Origin: Acinetobacter terrestris
GTDB taxonomy: Bacteria; Pseudomonadota; Gammaproteobacteria; Pseudomonadales; Moraxellaceae
Direction of reading: 5' to 3'
Length of the DNA: 64,000 bases
Assembly: GCF_004331155.1 (NCBI RefSeq)
Contig: NZ_SJNZ01000002.1
Span: forward strand, 1 to 64,000
Below are positions 18,281-26,866 of this stretch, piece after piece (position 1 is the stretch's first letter; the number at the start of each line of letters is the position of its first letter). A model generated the notes under the pieces. The model had not been told where the DNA came from. It did no database searches and saw only the letters and a program-made list of their open reading frames with translations. A program made the translations under genes and the position numbers.

Positions 18281-18376
18281 CCTCCCTTTTTCAAAGGGAG
18301 GTTGGGAGGGATTTTATATTGAGCTCCCCTCACCCTTGCGCAACAGTGTTGCTCATCTCCCAGAGGGAGAGAGAAC
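18281..18376. repeat. GA/CT-rich intergenic inverted repeats
   Basis: The gap between rdgB and the convergent permease gene holds CCTCCCTTT...AAAGGGAGG and, further on, CTCCC...GGGAG together with TTGCGCAACAGTGTTGC. The same kind of GA-rich inverted units occurs at 35040-35243. They look like short dispersed intergenic repeats and may help to terminate converging transcripts. Confidence 0.45.
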
Positions 18377-18387
18377 TTTTCTTATCT

Positions 18388-19269
18388 TTATAAACCCGGC
18401 ACTAAAACGTGCAACACCACCCCATAAATCCCAATCAAGATTGCACTGGCAATTGTCCCTGATGCAATATATTTCGCTGAATGTCCTGTGCCCTGGTAAT
18501 AGGTTTCTAAAGCCACAATATTGGCTGCTGGTGGCAAGGCAAAGAACATAAACATGACCGCATAAGTCAGCCACTGATGCGGTATCGGCAAAACATAATA
18601 AGCTGCCAAACACACAAAGACAGCTAAAAACATCCGGCTACTGATCAGTAATAAACTCTGTTTTAGATCACTCAAACCAATACGAATTTTACTGAGCCAC
18701 ATGCCCAGAATGCACATCCCGGTAAAGGTCACCAAGATCTTATTGGTTTGATACAACCTCTGTACCCATGGATGCGACTCATAAGCGGTAAAATCCCAGA
18801 TCGACAGAATAGCGGCTAGACTTAAGGCAAGAACAGGAGGAGAAAGCAGGACATTTTTAATAATAAATTTTGGATCTTGCTTGCTTTGACTGACTGCCAT
18901 CACTGCACAAATATTGCCAAACAAGGAACCGCCAATATATAAAGCGACAATTGTGCTGCTGGCTTTCGGGCCAAATAATGCCAAGGCAAAGGGAAAACCC
19001 AACCAAGCCCCATTTAGATAGCTTAAGCACAGCGCACGTAATTTATCTTTTTTAAAATAATAAAAAATACAAAAGAAGAATACCGAACTGATAAAGCTAA
19101 AACCAATCAGCCACAAACTGCCCTCTTGGTAAAACACCATATTGTAGACAATGATCGCTGGAATAAGCAATCGTGCCAGTAGCGAAGCCAATAGCTGTCG
19201 TATCGGTGTTAAAACATGGACTCCCCAATATCCAATCAAGAATGAAATTAAAGGAAGAATCAATGCCAT
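18388..19269 (-). CDS. AEC-family (auxin efflux carrier-like) permease
   Basis: Integral membrane protein (293 aa) with about ten hydrophobic segments in two five-helix halves, the layout of the AEC/malate permease family. Supporting motifs are L-L-A-R-L-L-I-P-A-I-I-V-Y-N near the N-terminus (helix 2) and A-L-P-P-A-A-N-I-V-A-L in the second half (crossover region). AEC members carry organic anions such as malate or malonate; the substrate here cannot be deduced. It is convergent with rdgB and not obviously part of an operon. Confidence 0.78.
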   Translation of the reverse strand: MALILPLISFLIGYWGVHVLTPIRQLLASLLARLLIPAIIVYNMVFYQEGSLWLIGFSFISSVFFFCIFYYFKKDKLRALCLSYLNGAWLGFPFALALFGPKASSTIVALYIGGSLFGNICAVMAVSQSKQDPKFIIKNVLLSPPVLALSLAAILSIWDFTAYESHPWVQRLYQTNKILVTFTGMCILGMWLSKIRIGLSDLKQSLLLISSRMFLAVFVCLAAYYVLPIPHQWLTYAVMFMFFALPPAANIVALETYYQGTGHSAKYIASGTIASAILIGIYGVVLHVLVPGL

Positions 19270-19450
19270 AAGATGTAGTTTGATAAAAGCAGAATGGCTT
19301 AAATCCTAACATAATTCTATCGGGCAAATGGCTTGTTGCATCTAAACTGAAGAACAACGACGTTTATATTCTGCTTCAATCTCAATATAAAAAATCATCC
19401 TGCTTAGATTTAAAAAACTGGCTTGTTACCCGCATTTTTTAGTGGCTTAT

Positions 19451-20233
19451 TTAGTAGCTTAAAGGCAAATTAATGTGAATAACATCCCCTTGAGTTTGGC
19501 CCTGTTGCGATTTTTCCTGCCACAACCATGTTTGATTTTTCATTCTTAAAAAATTAGAACAGCGTGTGCCATACACGGGACTTTGAATGAAAGTCGATGA
19601 AAGTAATTCTTCCATCTCTGCACTAATACCGGTTTGTGGGAGATGTCCAGGAAGGATCTTTCGTTCATCTTCTAGAATATCCCACACCATAACTTCAAGA
19701 TCCGCTTCTGGTGTATCTGCATGCTGCAACATCGGCAAGAATTCTTGGGTAAAGCGTTTACGCAAATGTTTGGTCTTCTCCCAATGTTCAGTCATCAAAC
19801 CATTGGATACCACATACACGCCTTTGGCTAAAACCTGGGGTGCTTCACCGCGATTGCTCATATAAACCGCCTGATCTTGATCGCCGAACAATAAATTAAA
19901 ACCAGCATAATCACATTGGCGTTTTTCTAATGCTTGAGCAAAGCGGATCGGGGTTAAATCAGATTCTAAAAAGGCTTGAATCAGATGACCGCGTGAAGTC
20001 GGATAGGTTTTTTTATCGGTCGCATCCCGGAAGTTGGTCACGACTGCCCATCTGCCGGATTTTGTTACGCCCATCCATGTTCCACCCGATTGCAGGTCTT
20101 GTCCGGCAATAATCGGGCTATTTTCCCAAGCTTTTAAACCGGTTGTCGGGCGCTGATAAAACTCATCCCGGTTTGAAATAAGACATAAAGGCGTATCTTC
20201 CAAGACTTGCCAAGCTAAAGCGACAATACACAT
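19451..20233 (-). CDS. NRDE-family (TANGO2-like) protein
   Basis: Protein of 260 aa with Cys2 next to the initiator Met, then the naming motif N-R-D-E at 21-24, G-G-T-W-M-G-V and V-T-N-F-R-D. These place it in the NRDE/TANGO2 family, whose N-terminal Cys suggests an Ntn-hydrolase-like fold. Work on animal TANGO2 connects it to haem trafficking and lipid metabolism; bacterial function is not established. It is transcribed divergently from lgt, 93 bp away. Confidence 0.88.
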   Translation of the reverse strand: MCIVALAWQVLEDTPLCLISNRDEFYQRPTTGLKAWENSPIIAGQDLQSGGTWMGVTKSGRWAVVTNFRDATDKKTYPTSRGHLIQAFLESDLTPIRFAQALEKRQCDYAGFNLLFGDQDQAVYMSNRGEAPQVLAKGVYVVSNGLMTEHWEKTKHLRKRFTQEFLPMLQHADTPEADLEVMVWDILEDERKILPGHLPQTGISAEMEELLSSTFIQSPVYGTRCSNFLRMKNQTWLWQEKSQQGQTQGDVIHINLPLSY

Positions 20234-20326
20234 AATCTATGCTCTTTATCTTTACACATTGAATGTACAACATTTTTCATCACATTCAGCTAAAATCTGT
20301 GCAAAACAGAATCACAAGGAACAGGA

Positions 20327-21139
20327 ATGCTGACCTATCCAAATATTGACCCAGTTGCCGTATCGCTGGGACCGTTACAAGTCCATTGGTATGGACTGAT
20401 GTATTTACTGGCATTTTTATTTGCCTGGGGACTTGCCACTTATCGTACCAAACACCGGGATGGCTGGACACCCGACATGGTCTCTGACCTGATTTTCTAT
20501 GGGGCTTTAGGTGTCGTGGTCGGTGGTCGTCTTGGCTACGTGTTCTTTTATGGCTTTGAGCAATTCCTTGCCAATCCGCTCTGGCTATTCCAGGTCTGGA
20601 CAGGTGGTATGAGCTTCCATGGTGGCTTCCTGGGCGTGATGATTGCCATGCTGTTCTGGTGCAGAAAATATCAGAAAACCTGGTTCCAAACACTCGACTT
20701 TATTGCACCCTGCGTACCGACGGGCTTGATGTTCGGCCGTATTGGCAACTTTATTGGGGGCGAACTCTATGGTCGCCAAGTCACCGATCCAAACTTTGCC
20801 TTGGGCATGGTTTTCCCGACCGATCCGCTGCAATTGGTGCGTCACCCCTCACAGCTTTATCAAGCATTGGCTGAAGGCTTAATCCTGTTTATTGTGTTGT
20901 GGTGGTTCAGTTCAAAATCACGTCCACGTATGGCCGTTTCAGCCTTGTTCCTGATCGGTTACGGTATTGCACGTTTTGTGGTGGAATTCTTCCGCGAACC
21001 CGACAATGGACAGCTGTTTATTGGCTGGATGAGCAAAGGTCAATTCCTGACTGTACCGATGATTTTGATCGGGCTATGGATGATGTGGTATGCCTACCAA
21101 AAGAAAATTTATGATTGGGGTCCACAGAAAAATACTTAA
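20327..21139 (+). CDS. lgt: Prolipoprotein diacylglyceryl transferase
   Basis: Inner-membrane enzyme (270 aa) that transfers diacylglycerol from phosphatidylglycerol to the lipobox Cys of prolipoproteins, the first step of lipoprotein maturation. Seven hydrophobic segments are visible. Family motifs: V-H-W-Y-G-L-M-Y-L near the N-terminus, M-S-F-H-G-G-F-L-G (essential His region), and the Lgt signature [14 protein letters not shown] with its phospholipid-binding Arg. AAGGA precedes the start. Lipoproteins in this window such as BamB, PilF and the 212 gene would be its substrates. Confidence 0.97.
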   Translation: MLTYPNIDPVAVSLGPLQVHWYGLMYLLAFLFAWGLATYRTKHRDGWTPDMVSDLIFYGALGVVVGGRLGYVFFYGFEQFLANPLWLFQVWTGGMSFHGGFLGVMIAMLFWCRKYQKTWFQTLDFIAPCVPTGLMFGRIGNFIGGELYGRQVTDPNFALGMVFPTDPLQLVRHPSQLYQALAEGLILFIVLWWFSSKSRPRMAVSALFLIGYGIARFVVEFFREPDNGQLFIGWMSKGQFLTVPMILIGLWMMWYAYQKKIYDWGPQKNT

Positions 21140-21144
21140 TTTTT

Positions 21145-21169
21145 AGCGAGGCAAAAGCCTCGCTTTTTT
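21145..21169 (+). terminator. Terminator after lgt
   Basis: AGCGAGGC-AAAA-GCCTCGCT followed by six T residues. Confidence 0.93.
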
Positions 21170-21221
21170 AGCTTTGTTTTTGCTAAAGTGCAGTCAGTCT
21201 CCGTCTATCTATCAGAAGAAT

Positions 21222-21608
21222 ATGCTCGAATTTTGGTTTAATCCTAAAGTGTCTATGCTCGGTAAACTCATGATCTTTGCTGTCATTGCGATTGCAACAG
21301 GCGTGCTTTACTGGATGGATCCGCTAAAACCTGATGCAATTCTGATGTTCCTGGGAACAGGGATCATTTTCCTGATTTGTCGTTATTGCAAAATTCATTT
21401 TGCCGCAAAAAACCCAACCGGACTGTTATATCGCCTGCTGACCTGGATTCCGATTGCCTTGTTACTGGCCCTTATTTTTATGCAGATGAAAGAGGGTGAA
21501 ATTTTAATTCCGGGGGCACAAGGCATTGGCTTTACGGCTTTAGCCATCTGCCTGTTTTCACCTTTGTCTTTGCTAAATAAAAACAATGTTTCAGACGAGA
21601 AAAAATAA
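21222..21608 (+). CDS. Small four-helix membrane protein (first of a tandem pair)
   Basis: Membrane protein of 128 aa with about four hydrophobic segments and short charged ends. I chose ATG 21222, behind AGAAGA, because it begins with M-L-E-F-W like the following gene; the open frame extends 16 codons upstream. I do not recognise a family. The gene abuts the lgt terminator and overlaps the next gene by one base (TAATG). Confidence 0.7.
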   Translation: MLEFWFNPKVSMLGKLMIFAVIAIATGVLYWMDPLKPDAILMFLGTGIIFLICRYCKIHFAAKNPTGLLYRLLTWIPIALLLALIFMQMKEGEILIPGAQGIGFTALAICLFSPLSLLNKNNVSDEKK

Positions 21609-21988
21609 TGCTGGAATTTTGGTATTCAGATCAATGTAGCCTTCAAATCAAGCTGATGGTCTGTATTGCTACCTGTGTGATGATTTATCTGTGCTCCACA
21701 GTGCAACAGCTTTCACCTATATTTACAGGAATTAGCATTGTGATCGGCATGGGCATCCATGGCTTAAGAGCATTAAGCTTAAAAATTGCAGCAGATAATC
21801 CCTATAAAAAAGGTTTTGTTATTCTCATTCTGGTGATGCCGCTTATGGCGTTCATCACTTTAATTTCAGCTTTACCGGCCCAGCATAAAATCATTCTCGC
21901 CATGCAAGTGATTGGATTTGCTGCAATCGGTTTGTTTATCTTGTCAATGTTTCCAAACCGTAGCTTTGATAAAAATGAACAGAGATGA
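21608..21988 (+). CDS. Small four-helix membrane protein (second of a tandem pair)
   Basis: Protein of 126 aa that begins M-L-E-F-W like its upstream neighbour and has the same helix layout, with A-A-D-N-P matching A-A-K-N-P in the first. The two are probably diverged tandem duplicates acting together in the inner membrane. No catalytic or binding motif is visible and no family is recognised. Confidence 0.7.
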   Translation: MLEFWYSDQCSLQIKLMVCIATCVMIYLCSTVQQLSPIFTGISIVIGMGIHGLRALSLKIAADNPYKKGFVILILVMPLMAFITLISALPAQHKIILAMQVIGFAAIGLFILSMFPNRSFDKNEQR

Positions 21989-22076
21989 CCAGGCATCTTT
22001 GTGATTCAGCTGCAATTCATGCATCATTATCAAGATTGATGAATTTTATCATTGATCAATTTTCTATTTCTGAAAA

Positions 22077-22108
22077 ATAAAAAAGACCGCTAAAAGCGGT
22101 CTTTTTTT
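22077..22108. terminator. Bidirectional terminator
   Basis: AAAAAGACCGCT/AGCGGTCTTTTT hairpin with A-run before and T-run after. It ends the small membrane gene pair on the plus strand and rpmI-rplT on the minus strand. Confidence 0.93.
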
Positions 22109-22125
22109 CAATCATCCGAAGACGA

Positions 22126-22485
22126 TTAAGCAGCTAATGCGTCTTTCGCTTTTTGAGCGATAGCAGCAAATGCAACTGCATCATGCATAGCGATGTCTGC
22201 AAGTACACGACGGTCGATAATCACTTGAGCTTTTTTCAAGCCAGCGATCATACGGCTGTACGATAAACCATTAAGACGCGCACCAGCATTGATACGTGCA
22301 ATCCACAAAGCGCGGAATTGACGTTTCTTTTGACGACGGTCGCGGTAAGCATATTGACCTGCTTTAATTACTGCTTGGAACGCTACGCGATATACGCGTG
22401 AACGAGCGCCGTAGTAACCTTTAGCACGAGCAAGAATTCTTTTATGACGGCGATGAGCCTGGACACCACGTTTTACACGAGCCAT
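22126..22485 (-). CDS. rplT: 50S ribosomal protein L20
   Basis: Ribosomal protein L20 (119 aa), essential for early 50S assembly. The very basic N-terminal extension (M-A-R-V-K-R-G-V, with many Arg/Lys to about residue 50) and the C-terminal globular domain with D-R-R-V-L-A-D-I-A are standard. It follows rpmI by 11 bp. In enterobacteria L20 represses rpmI-rplT translation; whether an equivalent leader structure exists here was not worked out. Confidence 0.98.
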   Translation of the reverse strand: MARVKRGVQAHRRHKRILARAKGYYGARSRVYRVAFQAVIKAGQYAYRDRRQKKRQFRALWIARINAGARLNGLSYSRMIAGLKKAQVIIDRRVLADIAMHDAVAFAAIAQKAKDALAA

Positions 22486-22496
22486 TTATAAATCTC

Positions 22497-22691
22497 CTAA
22501 AGGTATGGGCACATACGGCGAACTGAAGCAACGTCACTTACGTGAACCATTACACAGCCGCGCAATTGACGAATACGCTTAGCAGATTTCTTAGTCAAAA
22601 TGTGGCGTTTGAACGCTTGTTTACGCTTGATACCGTTAGCTGTCGCTTTAAAGCGTTTAGCAGCACCACGGCGAGTTTTCATCTTAGGCAT
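22497..22691 (-). CDS. rpmI: 50S ribosomal protein L35
   Basis: Ribosomal protein L35 (64 aa) with the typical start [14 protein letters not shown] and basic body. The frame stays open for 43 more codons upstream, but ATG 22691 has GAGG at the right spacing and the family start. Unlike the common order, infC is not adjacent: rpmI-rplT stand alone about 5 kb from infC and must have their own promoter in the 237-bp gap shared with the divergent MFS gene. Confidence 0.97.
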   Translation of the reverse strand: MPKMKTRRGAAKRFKATANGIKRKQAFKRHILTKKSAKRIRQLRGCVMVHVSDVASVRRMCPYL

Positions 22692-22890
22692 AACAACCTC
22701 TTTTGAACACCTGTTCGGAACGTCTGCACCATTGCAAAAACGACCTGCAGGTAAGGGAGCCAGTATTCTAAAGCATCTTTGCTTAAAACGAAAGCAGATA
22801 TGCCCAAAATACTCGACCAATCGTCTACTTCTCTTAGTTTTATTTCCCCTATTAAATGCAGGATCTTTTTATTAATAATTCAACTATTCA

Positions 22891-22905
22891 GCATTATAAT
22901 TATCA
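22891..22905 (+). promoter_or_regulatory. Fur-box candidate before the MFS gene
   Basis: GCATTAT-A-ATTATCA matches 11 of 14 informative positions of the 7-1-7 Fur model, with a perfect right half. It lies 23 bp before the start of the EntS-like transporter and in the upstream region of rpmI. AT-richness makes chance matches possible. Confidence 0.35.
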
Positions 22906-22928
22906 CGACATAAGAATATTGGACCAAC

Positions 22929-24188
22929 ATGACTCCCGCACAGGATGCTTTTGCAGCACTACGCTATCGTGATTTTTCTATTGTCACGATCAACCAGTTC
23001 TGTCTTACCCTCGCCATTTTAATTCAAGAAATTATTGTTGCGTATTCACTTTATCAGATTACCAAAGACCCTCTAACTCTCGGTTTAATTGGACTTGCCG
23101 AAGCAATTCCATTTATTACCTTGTCTTTATGGGGCGGCTATTTTGCAGACCGCTTTAATAAACAGACCATTATGAAAATCTGTTTGTTCTTTGCCGTGCC
23201 TTTACCTGTGGTTTTGTGGTGGCTGTTTCATGCCTATGGCCTAGGTCAAATCGGAGTGAATACGCTGTCTTGGGGAATTTATGCCGTGATTTTTGGCTTG
23301 GGCACGATTCGTGGTTTTTACAACCCATCTGCAACTTCACTCAAGCCTTTTCTGATTCCACGTGAACTCTATGCCAATGGTGCAACCTGGACCACGATCG
23401 GATGGCAAAGTGGTGTGATTATTGGTCCTATGCTCGGTGGTTTTATGCTGGCATTTTTAGGCCGTGAAACCAATTTGCTGTCGGTCGCGGTATTGCTGAG
23501 CATCAGTTTTATCCTGATTAACCTGTTGCAGAAACGCAGTTTCCCCAAAATTGAAACAGATAACCTGCTGGAAAGTCTGGGCGATGGTTTCCGCTTTATC
23601 TGGAAAACCAAGATTGTGTTGTGGGCAATTTCACTGGATCTGGTTTCCGTCCTGTTTGGTGGGGTCATTGCCCTGCTGCCTATTTTCGCAGAAGATATTT
23701 TAAAAATCGGCCCTGAAGGTCTAGGTTATTTACGTGCAGCTCCTTCCATTGGCGCACTTTTTACCATGATTGCCTTAACCAAGTTTCCACCCACGCAAAA
23801 TGCCTGGCGCAATATGCTGCTTGCCGTAGCCGGTTTTGGAGTATTTACACTGCTGTTTGCCTTCTCGAACAACATGTGGCTATCCCTGTTTGCGCTAGCC
23901 ATGACCGGTGCCTGTGACAGTATTTCAGTCGTGGTTCGGCAAACCATTCTGCAGATTTACCCACCGGAAAATATGCGTGGTCGCGTTGCCGCAGTAAACG
24001 GCATGTTTGTCTCAAGCAGCAATGAACTCGGGGCATTTGAATCGGGCTTGGCCGCAAAATATATGGGCACCATTATGGCAACAGTCTTTGGTGGCTGTAT
24101 GACCATGGTGGTGGTTGCGATGAGCTGGGCAAAAACCCGTGATTTATTTGGCGTAGATATCACGAAAGGTGATGATCAAACAGGTTAA
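22929..24188 (+). CDS. MFS transporter, EntS-like (DHA3-type)
   Basis: Twelve-helix major facilitator (419 aa). It begins with A-L-R-Y-R-D-F, common in the MFS_3/EntS group, and has the loop 2-3 motif G-G-Y-F-A-D-R-F-N-K and P-E-N-M-R-G-R-V-A-A-V-N-G-M-F in the second half, a hallmark of this group. EntS exports enterobactin, so siderophore or small-molecule export is plausible, and the Fur-like box upstream agrees, but substrate prediction within MFS is weak. It reads divergently from rpmI, inside the segment that separates infC from rpmI-rplT. Confidence 0.85.
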   Translation: MTPAQDAFAALRYRDFSIVTINQFCLTLAILIQEIIVAYSLYQITKDPLTLGLIGLAEAIPFITLSLWGGYFADRFNKQTIMKICLFFAVPLPVVLWWLFHAYGLGQIGVNTLSWGIYAVIFGLGTIRGFYNPSATSLKPFLIPRELYANGATWTTIGWQSGVIIGPMLGGFMLAFLGRETNLLSVAVLLSISFILINLLQKRSFPKIETDNLLESLGDGFRFIWKTKIVLWAISLDLVSVLFGGVIALLPIFAEDILKIGPEGLGYLRAAPSIGALFTMIALTKFPPTQNAWRNMLLAVAGFGVFTLLFAFSNNMWLSLFALAMTGACDSISVVVRQTILQIYPPENMRGRVAAVNGMFVSSSNELGAFESGLAAKYMGTIMATVFGGCMTMVVVAMSWAKTRDLFGVDITKGDDQTG

Positions 24189-24292
24189 TTTACTGTTTAG
24201 ACTTGCGAGTATTTCTAATTCAGGAAATACTTCGCACTCACCATGCTCCGCTATCGATACAACCTCTGGCTTGATTAAAGAAATAAATATTT

Positions 24293-25027
24293 ATGAAGCA
24301 AATCCTGTGTTTTTCTCTACTTATAAGCTTACCTTTAACTGCTACCTATAGCGCTACAGCTAAAGCACCAAAACAACTCTCGGTTCAGAAAAGTGCAGCC
24401 CTTCCCGCGCATTTAACCACGCGCATTCAGTGGACCAAATTCCCACATCCTTCTTATAAAAATGAAGACTTAAAAGATCAGAACCGTAGCGCGATTATCC
24501 GGATCTATGCAGATGAAACCGGCACAATTAGTAAAGCCAGCGTACAAGAAAGTACCGGCTTAACGCATTTAGATGATCTGTTAATTAAAGCGGTTCGTGA
24601 AGCCCACGTAAAACCCCATGTCGAAAATGATACTGCCCTGCCACAAATTGGCTATCAAACCTTTAGCCTTAAACTCAGCCAAGAAGATGATGCAGAAGTT
24701 TGCCAATACAGCTTTAATTCTGAAAATTGGCAGGCGCAGCAATATAATAAAAAAGCCCCCTTTTCGTATCGTGCTCAACCGGACTTAGATCTCGACTCTG
24801 AACAACTCAACGGACACAATCGTGCGGTGAAATTCACCTTTAAAGTGAATAAACAGGGTAACGTGAAAAAAGTAAAAGTGAAAAAAGGTTCAGGCATTTA
24901 TGCTTTAGACCAGCAAATTGTACGTGCAGTCTCAAATGCAAAAGTAGATGTGCCGCGCAAATATTGGGTTTATAAAAAATCGACTCTTAAAGATGAAATC
25001 AAGTTTGATTTAGCTCAATGCCGGTAA
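24293..25027 (+). CDS. Exported protein with two TonB C-terminal-like domains
   Basis: Protein of 244 aa with an N-terminal signal peptide (about 1-22) instead of a TonB membrane anchor. Two segments resemble the TonB_C fold: about 45-130 (R-I-Y-A-D-E-T-G-T-I-S-K-A-S-V-Q-E-S-T-G) and about 155-240 (F-K-V-N-K-Q-G-N-V-K-K-V-K-V-K-K-G-S-G). No proline-rich spacer exists. Without an ExbB/ExbD-interacting helix it cannot be an ordinary TonB; it may be a periplasmic partner of TonB-dependent receptors or an envelope-binding protein. A bidirectional terminator follows. Confidence 0.7.
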   Translation: MKQILCFSLLISLPLTATYSATAKAPKQLSVQKSAALPAHLTTRIQWTKFPHPSYKNEDLKDQNRSAIIRIYADETGTISKASVQESTGLTHLDDLLIKAVREAHVKPHVENDTALPQIGYQTFSLKLSQEDDAEVCQYSFNSENWQAQQYNKKAPFSYRAQPDLDLDSEQLNGHNRAVKFTFKVNKQGNVKKVKVKKGSGIYALDQQIVRAVSNAKVDVPRKYWVYKKSTLKDEIKFDLAQCR

Positions 25028-25050
25028 TTTAAATACTGATCTAGGCCATA

Positions 25051-25080
25051 AAAAGAGATGCGCAAGGCATCTCTTTTTTC
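25051..25080. terminator. Bidirectional terminator
   Basis: AAAAGAGATGC/GCATCTCTTTT hairpin between convergent genes; the minus-strand stop codon of the YqaA-like gene lies in its T-run. Confidence 0.9.
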
Positions 25081-25504
25081 AAAACATTAAAAAAGCGGCA
25101 TAGATAAATAAATAACGGCCTACTTTGGCAAGGCTCACGATCCATAAAAAACGCCAAAAGTTTTCTTTGAGTAAGCCTGCAATCAAGGTAACCGGATCAC
25201 CAATAATCGGCACCCAGCTCAATAGCAACGACCAGTAGCCATACTTTTGATAGGTTCTCTGTGCTTTCAACATTTGCTGCTCAGAGACAGGAAACCATTT
25301 TTTATCTTTATAGTGCTCGATTTGAAAGCCCAGCCACCAGTTCACGCAGGAACCCAGAATATTGCCCAAGCTTGCAACACACAGCAGTCCAATAACTGAA
25401 TGGCTGCCCTCGGCCAACAAGGCCAATAGGACAGCTTCAGACTGTAATGGCAATAAGGTCGCTGCGCCAAAGGCAGAAATAAACAGTAAAGCGTAGGACA
25501 GCAT
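25079..25504 (-). CDS. YqaA-family membrane protein (VTT/DedA-like)
   Basis: Inner-membrane protein of 141 aa with four or five hydrophobic segments. It matches YqaA, a small relative of DedA: G-A-A-T-L-L-P-L-Q-S-E near the start, G-N-I-L-G-S-C-V-N-W-W-L-G in the middle and P-I-I-G-D-P-V-T-L-I-A-G-L-L towards the end (re-entrant loop). DedA relatives act in lipid-carrier flipping and proton-coupled membrane homeostasis; the precise role of YqaA is unknown. Confidence 0.85.
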   Translation of the reverse strand: MLSYALLFISAFGAATLLPLQSEAVLLALLAEGSHSVIGLLCVASLGNILGSCVNWWLGFQIEHYKDKKWFPVSEQQMLKAQRTYQKYGYWSLLLSWVPIIGDPVTLIAGLLKENFWRFLWIVSLAKVGRYLFIYAAFLMF

Positions 25505-25533
25505 TATGTGAACAACAGTTTAAAGGCCGAGTT

Positions 25534-25824
25534 TTAAAGACCAAGTTGTTTCTTGGTTTTTTTATATTCGTAAATCGACCACACAATGAATAAAGCCATC
25601 GCCAACCATCGTGCTAAATCATAGCGATGCGCAATCACGCGAAAAATTTCTTTAGATACAGATGGATCATTGGCTTTTAGCGTTTCTGCCACGGATTGCA
25701 TATGCACAACTTCAGCAATAAACAGCAACAGGCAAGCTGCGATACCAAAGATGATTGCCCAATAAATTTTCTTATTCGTTTCAATAATACGGGTCAAATT
25801 TAAGAAAAAGTCATTCATAGCCAT
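25534..25824 (-). CDS. Small two-helix membrane protein
   Basis: Protein of about 96 aa with two hydrophobic helices (about 18-40 and 70-88) and a charged loop between them. The frame opens with TTG three codons upstream; I chose the first ATG (M-A-M-N-D), and the second ATG two codons later is equally possible. It lies 29 bp upstream of the YqaA-like gene on the same strand, so the two may be co-transcribed. No family is recognised. Confidence 0.6.
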   Translation of the reverse strand: MAMNDFFLNLTRIIETNKKIYWAIIFGIAACLLLFIAEVVHMQSVAETLKANDPSVSKEIFRVIAHRYDLARWLAMALFIVWSIYEYKKTKKQLGL

Positions 25825-25835
25825 GAGGTCCAATA

Positions 25836-25862
25836 AAAAACCACCGCAACGGGTGGTTTATT
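25836..25862 (-). terminator. Terminator after the GST gene
   Basis: AAACCACC/GGTGGTTT hairpin with a T-run on the minus strand, 65 bp beyond the GST stop codon. Confidence 0.8.
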
Positions 25863-25926
25863 TTTGCGAGATTTAAGCGGTGTTATTCCGCAATCTTAGC
25901 ACAAAAAACATTTTTCAATTTTACCC

Positions 25927-26550
25927 TCAGCTATTCACTTGAATGGCCAATGCACGTTGCACTGCCGGACGTGCAGTTAAACGCTCCACATATTCTTTTA
26001 CGTGTGGATAATCTTCGAGTTGAATTTGCTGCCATTCATAACGCAAAATCCACGGCAGAATGGCCATATCTGCAATTGAATATTCGCCAGCTACATATTT
26101 TTGACCAATCAGCTGCTTATTCAATACACCATATAAGCGTTTGGTCTCGGCGACATAACGATCAATGGCATAGGGAATTTTTTCAGGTGCAAATTTACCA
26201 AAATGATGATTCTGACCAAGCATCGGCCCCAAGCCACCCATTTGCCACATTAACCACTGCTCAACTTCAACGCGTTGCTGTTCATCCTCTGGATAATACA
26301 AGCCGGTTTTGCGGCCCAAATATTGTAAAATTGCACCAGATTCAAATACCGAAATGGCTTCACCACGTGGTCCATCCTGATCGACAATGGCCGGAATTTT
26401 ATTGTTTGGAGAAATACGTAAAAAGTCAGGTTGAAACTGATCATTTTCCATAATATTGATGGGAAAAACTTGATAATCCAAGCCCATTTCTTCTAAAGCG
26501 ATTGTAATTTTATGACCATTGGGCGTTCCCCAATAATATAGATCAATCAT
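25927..26550 (-). CDS. Glutathione S-transferase, YfcG-like disulfide reductase
   Basis: Cytosolic GST of 207 aa. The thioredoxin-fold domain opens with L-Y-Y-W-G-T-P-N-G-H-K-I and has R-I-S-P-N-N-K-I-P-A-I-V and F-E-S-G-A-I-L-Q-Y-L; the helical domain has G-G-L-G-P-M-L-G-Q-N-H-H-F. These are the marks of the Nu-class/YfcG group, which reduces disulfides with glutathione and has no catalytic Cys. It is a lone gene divergent from hsp20, with its own terminator. Confidence 0.9.
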   Translation of the reverse strand: MIDLYYWGTPNGHKITIALEEMGLDYQVFPINIMENDQFQPDFLRISPNNKIPAIVDQDGPRGEAISVFESGAILQYLGRKTGLYYPEDEQQRVEVEQWLMWQMGGLGPMLGQNHHFGKFAPEKIPYAIDRYVAETKRLYGVLNKQLIGQKYVAGEYSIADMAILPWILRYEWQQIQLEDYPHVKEYVERLTARPAVQRALAIQVNS

Positions 26551-26866
26551 GTTCTCTACCTTTTGCCGTTCTCGTTTTACATGACATTATTGAACTGTGC
26601 CCATACTTATATCATGTTTTATATTGATAAATCATTAATCTTTACTCAAACTTAAAAGATAAAAAATTATGTATAAGCATTTATTTTTATTCACTATTAT
26701 AAATTTTATCTTTTTTTAATCAGGAATTCTTGAAAACACCCAAAACAGTACAATATAAAAAAGAGCAATGATCTTTTCAGATATTGTTCCACATACTGTT
26801 GATGAAATACATCACAGAATTGCAATCTTGTTTATAAAACTTTTCTGAACTCAGGAGGTTATATCA
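26551..26866. other. AT-rich divergent promoter region (GST / hsp20)
   Basis: No gene is visible in these 316 bases. Both flanking genes read outwards, so it holds both promoters. The only recognisable signals are the sigma-32-like promoter at 26729-26758 and a strong AGGAGG ribosome-binding site before hsp20. Confidence 0.6.
26729..26758 (+). promoter_or_regulatory. Heat-shock (sigma-32-type) promoter candidate for hsp20
   Basis: CTTGAAA matches the sigma-32 -35 element. A -10-like CAATATAA follows after 15 bases, weaker than the CCCCAT consensus. Its location upstream of a small heat-shock protein gene supports the assignment. Confidence 0.45.

Noticed and set aside
19342-19398. Minus-strand 18-codon open frame upstream of the permease gap
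   Set aside because: Too short to distinguish from chance, and the possible Shine-Dalgarno is too close to the ATG.
22692-22820. 43-codon upstream extension of rpmI
   Set aside because: L35 has a conserved start at M-P-K-M-K with its own GAGG site; the extension lacks one and contains no family sequence.
25950-26453. 167-codon plus-strand frame opposite the GST gene
   Set aside because: Fully antisense to a clear YfcG-like GST with complete motifs; a shadow frame.
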